DNA from: Batillaria attramentaria
Lineage: Eukaryota; Mollusca; Gastropoda; Batillariidae
DNA length: 64,000 nucleotides
NCBI GenBank assembly: GCA_018292915.2
Contig: JACVVK020000053.1
Location: 1,494,501 to 1,558,500, forward strand
Direction of reading: 5' to 3'
Below the pieces are notes generated by a model, which worked only from the letters and a program-made list of their open reading frames with translations, did not search any database and was not told the DNA's origin. Made by a program: the position numbers and the translations under genes. The first letter of the stretch is position 1, and each line of letters starts with the position of its first letter. Of this stretch, positions 55,894 through 64,000 are shown piece after piece.

Positions 55894-57205
55894 CTTGACA
55901 GTGATAAAAAAAGAACGGTTACTTATTTTGACAGGAGCCGTAGTTGTTGTCGTGGTCGACTCGAATCATGAGTATCCAATTACCACCTTTTGCGGCTGAC
56001 TCAAATCACCACCGTCTACCGGGTGGCTCAGCGTTAAGCGCTGGACTTCCAGTCTGAATGAACTGCTATGCGCTTACCCCTGGTCATGCAGTCCCAACTT
56101 ATCTTACTACGGGGCGTTCGGTGGTCAAGTGGTTACGAGACTGTCACCAATGCGAGAGGTCAGGTTCTAGTCCCACTCGGGGCGAAGATTTTTTTTCTTT
56201 CTCGTGCGTGGCACCGTTCATTCGGGCCGTCATGGGTTCTCTCCGGGTACTCCGGCTTCCTCCCCCTCTGCTTTGGAAATGTTCAGCCCATAAAAATCGA
56301 AAAGAAATCAAATTCTAAAATTCCGAAAATTCATAGCTGAGCTGACCCTTCACACCACGTGATTGTAATGTATTCATGTCCAGTGTCTGAGAGAATGTGT
56401 GTGATTCACGTGAGCGTGCGTGTTGGGTTTAGCTCGCGGCCGCTTTGAGACACACATTTTGGATAAAGCGCCTGCATTAATGCGAATGTTATCATTAAAT
56501 GGGACATAAAATACACGAGACCAAGGGGGGTGGGGGGGGGCCCTTAACAATCATGAGAAAGAGGGGCAATAGCGTGGTACATGTACTCGTACCTGGTGCA
56601 GATGTGAAGACCACCACCAAGTAGCGGAGCTGACCTTGCTAACCGTCAAACTCACCTTCACCAGTTTCAAGGAACTGTTCTTGCACTGCCACCAGAAGTC
56701 CACGAGACACTGCAGGTAGTGCGGCAGGTTGAGGTAGGTGTCTGTGACCATGGGAGTCAAGCAGGCTGCCAGCGTCCTCGCGTTGCCGTGTGTGGCCAGG
56801 TGAGAACTGAGGAAGTCGGTGACAGGAAGCGCCTGAATGTTACAGTTAAACACGTTGTGCAGTATGTTCAGCGCCCCCACCTCGTACCGCGATAGTTGAG
56901 ACAAGTTGAGCTCTCTGGCTCTACCGTATGTAGCGCTGCCAAGAAAAAACAAACAACAAACAATAAAAGAAAATACAAATACAAGATTGTCACCAGCACC
57001 AGGCCGTATTCAACAGCCAAAATGCTTAGCGATTTAAACAAATTGGTTCAAAACGCCAACCAACGTTTCCTGAAAGGGCGATAACTCCAAAATTATTGTT
57101 GCAACTGCAAATCGCTCGAAGGCTCTAACCGAACATGTTGGAAGGGTGGGACAACCCACATTTACAGGCATTCGGTGGAGACGTTTTGGAGACACCGCAC
57201 ACACA

Positions 57206-57260
<55 letters not shown>

Positions 57261-57484
57261 GCGGCACTCATCCCTGGAAAAGTGTGTGTTCTGGCGCAGC
57301 ATACGCGGCAGCATCGATGACGTACGTTTCCTACTTCACTGTCTGAGTTACACTTGCACCATCGTCGCTGCGGAGATCGGCAGTGACGTGCGTTTGTACG
57401 CCAGAAACGTGCCTATGAATGTGGAAAATTTATATTAGCCCGTCCTATGATGTTATTTCCAGTATATGGCTCAAGGTCAGTGGC

Positions 57485-57547
<63 letters not shown>

Positions 57548-57764
57548 CCCACCCGATGGCCTTGTAAGACATGATGACGTCAACACCGAGTGTAGTGCGC
57601 ATGACGTGTGGTCTGAGTGGTTCGAAGAAGAAGAAAGCGCCGGGCACCAGGGCCAGAATGTAGGACAGGAAAGTCGACCCACTCCGCCCATACGATACCA
57701 GCAAGATTCGTTTCGTATCCGACCCTGAAACAATCATTTACAGTTCGAGGCAAAACTCAAACGC

Positions 57765-57826
<62 letters not shown>

Positions 57827-57839
57827 GTGTGTGTGTGTG

Positions 57840-57910
<71 letters not shown>

Positions 57911-59255
57911 AAGGAATGCCGGGATCAGACGTAAAGCTCTTGCTAAAGATAAATAAACATGCAAATCAATCAATAAACAACAGCTTAGACAGAATTGGCC
58001 TGTCCCTGAGATGTGGGTGGCTATTTCAGGTTTAACGTCTCGGACAGTCAATCAATCAATCAATCAATCAATCAGTCAGTCAATCAATCAAAAGCTTACT
58101 GCTACTGGATGTGTTTGGACGGGGCGTTGACGTGCTGTGACTGACCGTGTCGTTAGGGGGCGGAGCCACCACACACCTGACGACAGTATCCCCTTCATAC
58201 GTCACAAGATGACCTGTCAATCACACAACAAATCTACATAACGTATGTGCTGACGTCTTTTTACGTGGTACTGTTAAGAAATGCCTTTATTTCTAATCTG
58301 TGGCGAACAAGAAGGCCAAGACATAATAAGATGGGTCTGTTTCACACATCTTGTACCGCGCACGACTATCCCACGCCGGCTTTTGACTCTATTTCGGCTT
58401 TGGCCGTGCATGCGTTCATCCAACCCTGTACCCGGGTCCTCGCTTCTCTTGGACGATGCCCAGATCGGGCTAACCGAGACCGAGCCGAGCTAAGTGATAC
58501 CTAAGAAGGAAAAAACAAAAATACTCGGTGACAAGGAAAGTGGACAGTTGCGAACAACTTTGAGGTCCCGGTGTTATTTCACAGTGTGCACAGAAGCGGT
58601 GAAAACTGTCGCATTTTACCAGCACAGTACATTTTCAGCCTCTTTAGAAACTATTTCCTGCATGAGTTGTCCCTCGTGCACACACAGACCCGCAGCAAAC
58701 ATGCGTTTTTCGTGGGAGCTTTGTGCTCTGTCACGAAAAATGCGTGCTTGTTGTGGCAAGGGAGACAACACATGCAGGCAATACTCTTGGCAGGGTCTGC
58801 GACACAACTAGAAACATCAACACTAAACACATACATTAATGCGGTGGTGTTAAAGGAGGGACTAGCATGGGGATGGAGAGGGGTTAGCGGCGTCTTTGGG
58901 CAGATAGCAGTGACAGACGTCTCATAAGACTCTCCTGAGAAATCACTGGGACGACGAGAAATAAAAATATAAATCATAGAAAAAGGAAGAAGAAGAGGGG
59001 AAAAAAGTCCTCCCCCCCCCCCCCCCAAAAAAAAAGAAGAAGAAGAAGATAAAGATTGGCTAACTTCTACGAGTTCTCGAATTTCAATCCCCCGCCAACG
59101 TCACAGTTGGGCCGCTATAATATCTGAGAACACGTAACAGACCAGCTCTACCGCCAACGTGGCGTACACGTACCTGTAAATATGTGTGACATGTACATCA
59201 GCGACACGACCACGACCACACTACCAAAGACCAGCTGGCGACGTCTGCTCCTCAT
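55342..59255 (-). CDS. Carbohydrate sulfotransferase, Golgi type II membrane protein
   Basis: Five exons join in phase to 1,200 bases, 399 residues: 59255-59174, 58213-58100, 57724-57553, 56935-56656 and 55893-55342. Residues 8-25 are a signal-anchor helix after MRSRRRQ; a short stem rich in Ser/Thr/Pro follows. The 5'-phosphosulfate loop is [14 protein letters not shown] (residues 71-84) and the 3'-phosphate site [10 protein letters not shown] (237-246, with Arg242 and a Ser after it). These motifs and the length fit the Gal/GalNAc/GlcNAc 6-O-sulfotransferase family (CHST1-7 type), which moves sulfate from PAPS to glycan sugars in the Golgi. The acceptor sugar cannot be read from sequence. 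It is convergent with the receptor gene. The ATG is the first in the exon; an upstream start is possible. Confidence 0.85.
56111..56497 (+). mobile_element. tRNA-derived SINE, family S1, copy 3
   Basis: The A-box-like TGGTCAAGTGGTTACGAGA and a mutated B box (GGTTCTAGTCCCA) are followed by CGGGTACTCCGGCTTCCTCC and a tail AAAGCGCCTGCATTAATGCG. It lies in sulfotransferase intron 4. Confidence 0.8.
56656..56935 (-). CDS. Sulfotransferase exon 4
   Basis: The acceptor is TTTGTTTTTTCTTGGCAG, phase 2, and the donor AAG/GTGAGT, phase 0. It encodes 93 residues from [11 protein letters not shown] to NSSLKLVK. Confidence 0.9.
57195..57258. repeat. (CA)n microsatellite with partial D-like flanks
   Basis: About 30 CA units in sulfotransferase intron 3. 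The flanks (56990-57440) are diverged relatives of the D' right end: GGGCGATAACTCC, GAGATCGGCAGTGACGTGCG, TTAGCCCGTCCTATGATGTT. Confidence 0.8.
57488..57546. repeat. (CA)n microsatellite at a splice donor
   Basis: On the transcribed strand a run of about 29 CA units starts about six bases after the donor of sulfotransferase exon 3. Confidence 0.95.
57553..57724 (-). CDS. Sulfotransferase exon 3 (5'-PAPS site)
   Basis: The acceptor is AAATGATTGTTTCAG, phase 1, and the donor GG/GTGGGA, phase 2. It encodes [20 protein letters not shown] and on to MSYKAIG. The donor is weaker than consensus. Confidence 0.9.
57767..57910. repeat. Long (GT)n microsatellite (about 140 bp)
   Basis: Nearly pure GT with single breaks (TTGGTG near 57822 and CG near 57846). 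It is (CA)n in the sense of the sulfotransferase gene and ends about 40 bases upstream of exon 3. Confidence 0.95.
58100..58213 (-). CDS. Sulfotransferase exon 2 (stem region)
   Basis: The acceptor is GATTGACAG, phase 1, and the donor A/GTAAGC, phase 1. It encodes [20 protein letters not shown] and a Ser/Thr/Pro-rich stretch with potential N-glycosylation sites (NDT, NTS). Confidence 0.8.
58420..58810 (+). mobile_element. MULE-like foldback element, third copy, one-sided
   Basis: The left terminus CAACCCTGTACCCGGGTCC matches the ends of 15443-16014, followed by CGGGCTAACCGAGACCGAGC and CTCGGTGACAAGGAAAGTGG as in the other copies. It continues past the central fold (CACGAAAAATGCGTGC) but the right arm is missing after about 58810. 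It lies in sulfotransferase intron 1. Confidence 0.7.
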
Positions 59256-59264
59256 GCTCTCCAC
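59174..59264 (-). CDS. Sulfotransferase exon 1 (start codon, membrane anchor)
   Basis: It is bounded upstream by an acceptor-like TTGTTTACAG (exon edge 59264), so a noncoding exon may precede it. The ATG is at 59255-59253. It encodes [20 protein letters not shown] and the end of the anchor; the donor is G/GTACGT, phase 1. Confidence 0.8.
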
Positions 59265-59274
59265 CTGTAAACAA

Positions 59275-59510
59275 ACGACAACCACTGTCACTACACACCT
59301 GTAACGACATGGTACAACCACGTCACACCTGTAATACCGACCGTGTAACAACCACGTCAAACCTTTAGGACGGTTACAACCATGTCACACCTGTAACACC
59401 GTGTAACAACCACGTCAAACCTTTAACGACGTGTAACAACCAGGTCGCGCCTGTAACGACGTGTGTAACAACCACGTCACATCTGTAACAACGTTTAACG
59501 TCAAACTCAC
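59275..59510. repeat. Diverged tandem repeat, period about 35-40 bp
   Basis: About six copies built on GTGTAACAACCACGTCA and CACCTGTAAC, just upstream of sulfotransferase exon 1 in its sense. Confidence 0.8.
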
Positions 59511-59884
59511 CACCTCTGAACAACAGTTAATTCAGCGTTGAATGTACTGCGTTTTCCGCATTTTCACGAACTGCACGCGAACAGCGAAAACAATGCAGAC
59601 ACGTGTCATATCACAGTGTGTGTTATTCAGCGATATACCACTCCTCTCATACTGGACTGAGCTGCCTGCAGGAACGTGACGCAAGCTGGAGTTTGTCTTG
59701 GCTTCTGCACTGATGTGAGACGTTAGCAAACTGAATCACAAGGTGTCCGATTGTAAAGAAGGTAATGCGAATACATCCGTCCCTTAGGGAAGAGTCGATC
59801 GATGCTGGTCGGATTTCACACGTGAAATATTTCAGTGCTGAGACGAGAGTAGTTTATCATGGCTGAAGTCTGCAGCGTACAAGA

Positions 59885-60015
59885 GTGGGTGGCTGTTTGG
59901 GGGTTTAACGTCCTTTTCCACCACATACGGGTGGTATCGAAGACGGGGCAACGATGAAAAAGCCAGCACAAATATTTGGTCCCAGGCGGGATACGAACTC
60001 AAAACCCGAGCAGGA
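59885..60015 (-). mobile_element. SINE S2 copy, head truncated
   Basis: Tail and body match 21080-21253 (GTTTGGGGGTTTAACGTCC, GACGGGGCAACGATGAAAAA). The tRNA-like head stops after the B box region. Confidence 0.75.
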
Positions 60016-61298
60016 ACACTTTGGCCAACAAAGTGAAGTCAGTTAACAGCCAGTTCTTGTTTTCTGTACTTAACACACAGCTACATGTTTCGGATAGAAA
60101 AAATACGATAGGTAATAGGTGGCACTGCACTGCAGTGACGCGCTTCCCCCGAGGGAAGCAGCCAAAATTTCCCGAAAAAGACAATTAAGTCGTTAAAAAA
60201 AGAAAAAGAAATATAGCAAATAGTTTTCACCAGTGATCTTTTTTCACAGCGGGTGCAAGGCGTTTTACTGGGACGACAAAAAGGCTGGTCGGTTGGCTGC
60301 TTGGCTGAATGGTTAGAGACTGTTCTACTTTCTTTACTTTTTTATGTTGTTTCCATAGTAATGGAAACAACATAATAGGACGGGCTAAAATTTCCACGTT
60401 CATAGGCAAGCATCTGTGGTACAAACGCACGTCACTGCCGATCTCCCGCAGAGACGATTTTGCAAGTGAATACGGACTCTGAACAGAGTCACTACTAGAA
60501 AATGGTCGCTCTTATAGTTTTCATGTAAACCGAGCCTGAGTTGACATTGCATGCATGTTGACATTGCATGTGAACCCAGTTCAGATGCCTATTTCTCCGA
60601 AAATACTGAACCGATCGATTTCAAATTTGGGGTTTCTAAATGAATCAAGATTGTTGAATAGAAGGCCCGATCCAGGTACGATTGCACACATGATTTGCGA
60701 GTTATCGTCCTTTTCAGAAAAAGTGGCTATCTGGCGTTTAAAGGCGTAATATTTACCTAAACCACTCCATTTTTTGGACATAGATAGCATGAATACGGAC
60801 TCTCAACTAAGTGAATTTTGGAGGTTGTCGCTTTTATACTTTTGGCGTAAGCCGTACCTGATGAAAGTGCTGGTGAACACACTTTAGATCTCAAAATCGC
60901 TCCTACTATACATAGATAATGAGCCTGGGGTGCCATAAAAATATACCCCAAAAAATAGAAAAATTCACTGCAGCCGTTATCGTCAGTTGACTCGAAAATT
61001 TGTACTCACAGCACATTTCCTCTACAAGCCACACGCCTCACAAACATCGAAGAAGAGACGCACGCGCACTGACGTAAAGTAAGTGCGTCATGTTTGATTG
61101 ACGTGATGCTGTTTAAGTTGTTTCTCTATAGAGACGGGGCAGATTTTGCTACGCGCAGCAGCAAGTTTCAGTGATACAAAACAAGACTGTGACGTTTCTC
61201 CACACAATACTTACTTTCACGCACACAGTGACGTAACGAAATCTGCGTCATAGACACCTAACGTGCACACTTTGCTGCTGCGTTCTTTTTGGCGGGAA

Positions 61299-61329
<31 letters not shown>

Positions 61330-61820
61330 GACGGATGTAATGATGGCTATCTGCTAAACCACCTCGCCGGGTGGCTTTTTAAAATGGGCAGTCATATTCT
61401 CCAGAGCTATTTTTCACGATTTTTATCCTGCCGCATTTTGAGAACAGTTATCGCTGATTTGAAAAAATCGGTCATGTTACGAATTTTTTCGAAAAAAATG
61501 TTCAAATGGCTTCATTTTCTGAAATTTGGAAGATCATCCAATTATACTGCCTGTTTTCGTAGCACAGCTCTGTAGCTCTGACAGGTTTTGTGTAAGAAAA
61601 ATATTTCCGAGGTAGGGGTGTTTTGCATATAAGGCCAAATATCTATGAAAAGACTCCTTCAAATTACTCATCATTCCGGTATTTTTGTCACTTGTGACAA
61701 CTGCACATATGACATGAACTATTGCACTATTATAGCTTTAGTATTAAGAATAACAGAGATTTTAGATAAACACATTTTTTCACGTTTCTTCGAGAGGCGC
61801 CGGTCAGAAAAGTTCCAATT

Positions 61821-62258
61821 TTGCAATTTCGTAAGTACAATCCAAGGCACTTTCAGTCCACGTTTCATCAGCTCTCTAGATCTTCCAGATTTTATGTCAA
61901 AATTAATTCAGTCCCGGAAGTCACAAAAGCAACAAGGAAATCACAAGATATAAAGAAGTATCATCTGTCAGACGAGCAGCGTGAGGCTGACGGCAAATGT
62001 TTGGTTCACAGACAAAATCTGCAAGTATCGTCACTGCTTCCGACATTTCATCAGCCCTCTACATCTTCCAGATTTCATGTGAAAAATACTTCAGTCGGAG
62101 AAGTCACAAAGGCAATAGGGAAATCACAGGACATAAACAAGCATCCTCAGACGATCTCAGTGCTAGAGGCTGACGCCAAAAGTTTAGTTCACGGAATTGA
62201 CGTCATCTCTCTCTCTCTCTGTATGACGACCTGCTTGAGGCTGACGTCAAATGTTTAG
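61821..62258 (+). CDS. Repeat-containing ORF of unknown function
   Basis: A 145-codon frame contains two tandem units of about 58 residues: FHQLSRSSRFYVKINSVPEV and, later, FHQPSTSSRFHVKNTSVGEV, each followed by TKA(T/I)..KSQDI and EAD.K.LVH. The DNA repeats too, so the frame may persist because the unit length is near a multiple of three. No domain is recognised and expression is uncertain. Confidence 0.25.
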   Translation: MQFRKYNPRHFQSTFHQLSRSSRFYVKINSVPEVTKATRKSQDIKKYHLSDEQREADGKCLVHRQNLQVSSLLPTFHQPSTSSRFHVKNTSVGEVTKAIGKSQDINKHPQTISVLEADAKSLVHGIDVISLSLCMTTCLRLTSNV

Positions 62259-62293
62259 TTCACTGAACTGACGTCTCTCTCTCTCTCTCTCTC

Positions 62294-62475
62294 TCTCTGG
62301 GGAGCCAGGGTGGCCGAACGGTAGCGCGTTGGACTTTCAATGCTTGGGCCGAGAGTTTGAATCCAGGCCGCTGGGGCCAAATATTTGTGCTGGCCTTTTT
62401 CTCGTTGCCCCGTCTTTGATATCACCCTTATGTGGTGGAAAAGAGCGTTAAACTCCTAAACACCCACCTACCCAC
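62294..62475 (+). mobile_element. tRNA-derived SINE, family S2
   Basis: Head GGTGGCCGAACGGTAGCGCG (A box), GAGAGTTTGAATCCAGG (B box), body GGCCAAATATTTGTGCTGGC and tail GCGTTAAACTCCTAAACACC. It is preceded by a (TC)n run. Confidence 0.8.
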
Positions 62476-63255
62476 CCTCTCCCTCTGCCTCTCTCTCTCC
62501 CTTCTTCCCACACCCGGCCCCACCCCCCAGTCACGTGGCTAATCGGTCGAGGTCGTAGAGGATCTAGTGTCATCGGTAGAACTTGGAGAGGGGAGAACCG
62601 GCAACAATAACAACAACACAGACAAAATAAAATGAAGTTTGGAGAAACAACTTTGTAGGACGGGGCCGTTCCTCCTTGTTTTTCTTGGGGGTGTCTCGCC
62701 ACTTTCTTTCCGAATTCCTCTGTTTGGAGACGTGGTGTATTTTACTTCTACTATGTCGCCATCTTCGTGCAATCGCAGAGAAGACACGGGATATAACAGA
62801 ATACAACTCCAATACTTTATGGACAGAATATGCACGGAGAACAAATTCATGAAAGAAGAAGAACCCAGAACGCTGTGCAGGGCTGCTTACGTACTGAACA
62901 GGTCAGATCCATCGCAGAAAAGGCACGCGCGCACTGACGCAAAAGGCAGTATCAGCGTCATTTTTCCGACGTCATGTTTGATTGACGTGATACTGGCATT
63001 TCTTGGGGATGTGTCGCCACTTTTTGGACGTTCTCTATGTGTAGACGGGGAAAGCGGGAGTTTCATTGATGTAGTGTGCTTTGTTTATTCCACTGACTCT
63101 CACTCAATAGCATAGTAGAGTGAGAGAACACCACATAGGTCTCAATGGAACACAAACGCGGCTCGCGCGAGTCTGTGTGTGTGTGTGCGTGTGCGCGCGC
63201 GTGCGTGCGTGTGAGTGTGTGCGCGCGCGCGTGTGTATGTCTGACATAACAAATA

Positions 63256-63755
63256 CAGACCCATACGCTTAAGTCAAACACGCTTAAGTCGAACTTCGGA
63301 TACGTCGAAGCAAAAAGTTTTCCCCGGCCAAACTTGCTCTTTGTATGACTAAATTTTCCACGGATAAGTCGAACGAGTACTCAAAAACGGATAAGTCAAA
63401 ACTCGGTTATGTCAAACGAAATCTGCAATTTTAGCCTCGGATAAGTCGTACCAGTCGCTGGTACCGGAATTTCTTTTTGTCCTTCTGATGCATCAGCGCC
63501 AAAACACGGCTTGCACGGAGATTTTACATTTTCCGTGCAAGTACAGGTTGACGGTGTTATGTGTCCCGCGGGCCTTAGGGCTGGTTATCTTGGGTGGTAG
63601 AACACGAAATTGGCGAGAAACACGTGCAAGAACAGAGCTAGGCGTGAGATCTGACCCTGTGCCCCTGGTCTCTGAGGTTTTCTGTCGCCAGTGTTAAGAA
63701 GGTGATTTGCCGTCGGATTCGGAGGGTAAGCAGTGAGTTATTCCTGGTGTGTGAA

Positions 63756-63823
<68 letters not shown>

Positions 63824-64000
63824 AAGAGAGAGAGAGAGACAAAGAGAGAGAGAGTTTGCCGGTTGGTGCCGTTAGAGTTGGATCTTTCTGCTATTTGACT
63901 GCGTGTGTTTATATGACGTTGCACTAGAATTTATTGAGCACATGCGATCGTATGACTGCCAACGCGCGCGCGCGCGAGCACACACACACACACACACACG
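63256..64000 (+). mobile_element. pogo/Tigger-like element, family C, start only
   Basis: After TA (63254-63255) it begins CAGACCCATACGCTTAAGTC, then repeats ACGCTTAAGTCGAACTTCGG and GGATAAGTCGAAC, like the subterminal repeats of families A and B. The other end is not seen, so the element may extend beyond the window. It includes (GT)n(GA)n at 63758-63853 and (CA)n at the window end. Confidence 0.5.

Larger units (their letters stand above)
61115..62679. mobile_element. Inserted segment with 12-bp inverted repeat near its ends
   Basis: It interrupts D' between GATGCTGTTT and TTCTTGGGGGTG. AAGTTGTTTCTC at 61115-61126 is exactly inverted at 62642-62653; a related ACGGGGC motif follows each. 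Inside are a repeated ORF (61821-62258), TC-rich runs and a SINE S2 copy. Neither superfamily nor target duplication can be read with confidence. Confidence 0.45.
60345..63253 (-). mobile_element. D' copy with an internal insertion
   Basis: It starts after TA (60343-60344) with the terminal hairpin and follows D' to 61114, then resumes at about 62680 and runs to 63253, where a pogo-like element begins. Part of the right end (corresponding to 300-420 of the first copy) is deleted near 60468. The segment 61115-62679 is foreign. Confidence 0.6.

Noticed and set aside
59186..59368. Plus-strand ORF opposite sulfotransferase exon 1
   Set aside because: Shadow of the coding exon and of the adjacent tandem repeat.
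39884..62475. tRNA genes, from A and B box matches
   Set aside because: The boxes belong to SINE families S1 and S2, recurrent with non-tRNA bodies and mutated heads; no intact cloverleaf was seen.

Overview
The window is animal nuclear DNA, most likely from a mollusc and perhaps a gastropod. Support: multi-exon genes with GT/AG introns, two tRNA-derived SINE families, many (CA)n microsatellites, a nicotinic-receptor-like subunit of the divergent lophotrochozoan type, and an interspersed repeat with a CTTGTGTAACAAAGTGA-type end that I associate with mollusc genomes. The lineage is inference; nothing here is bacterial and there is no CRISPR array.

Layout. Bases 1-9.1 kb are nested transposons: two related unclassified families, called D (about 3.6 kb) and D' (about 1.9-2.1 kb) here, inserted into each other, plus a pogo-like MITE. 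Bases 9.1-29 kb are almost gene-free: two near-identical pogo-like elements, a decayed LINE ORF1-like fragment, a short MULE-like element with a 9-bp target duplication, a full-length D element, and an old inverted duplication (16.99-22.43 kb against 27.09-28.96 kb) that supplies empty sites for several insertions.

Bases 29.5-31.6 kb (minus strand) hold an intronless gene for a 680-residue type I membrane protein: signal peptide, C-type-lectin domain, three EGF modules, three Ig-like domains, transmembrane helix and acidic repeat tail. Bases 34.1-36.0 kb are a 1.9-kb MULE-like element with about 520-bp inverted arms. Three phase-compatible exons at 38.2-41.5 kb start a DUF6589-like transposon-derived gene carrying an in-frame TGA. 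Bases 41.8-45.7 kb (minus strand) look like the 5' half of an LTR retrotransposon with its gag split by a SINE.

Bases 46.5-54.7 kb (plus strand) hold six exons of a Cys-loop receptor subunit; one intron contains a 3-kb minisatellite with a 23-bp unit. Convergent to it, 55.3-59.3 kb (minus strand) is a complete five-exon carbohydrate sulfotransferase gene of 399 residues. A perfect 35-bp inverted repeat lies between their 3' ends. From 60.3 kb to the end the window returns to nested D', SINE and pogo-like DNA. The three host genes (lectin, receptor, sulfotransferase) show no common pathway.
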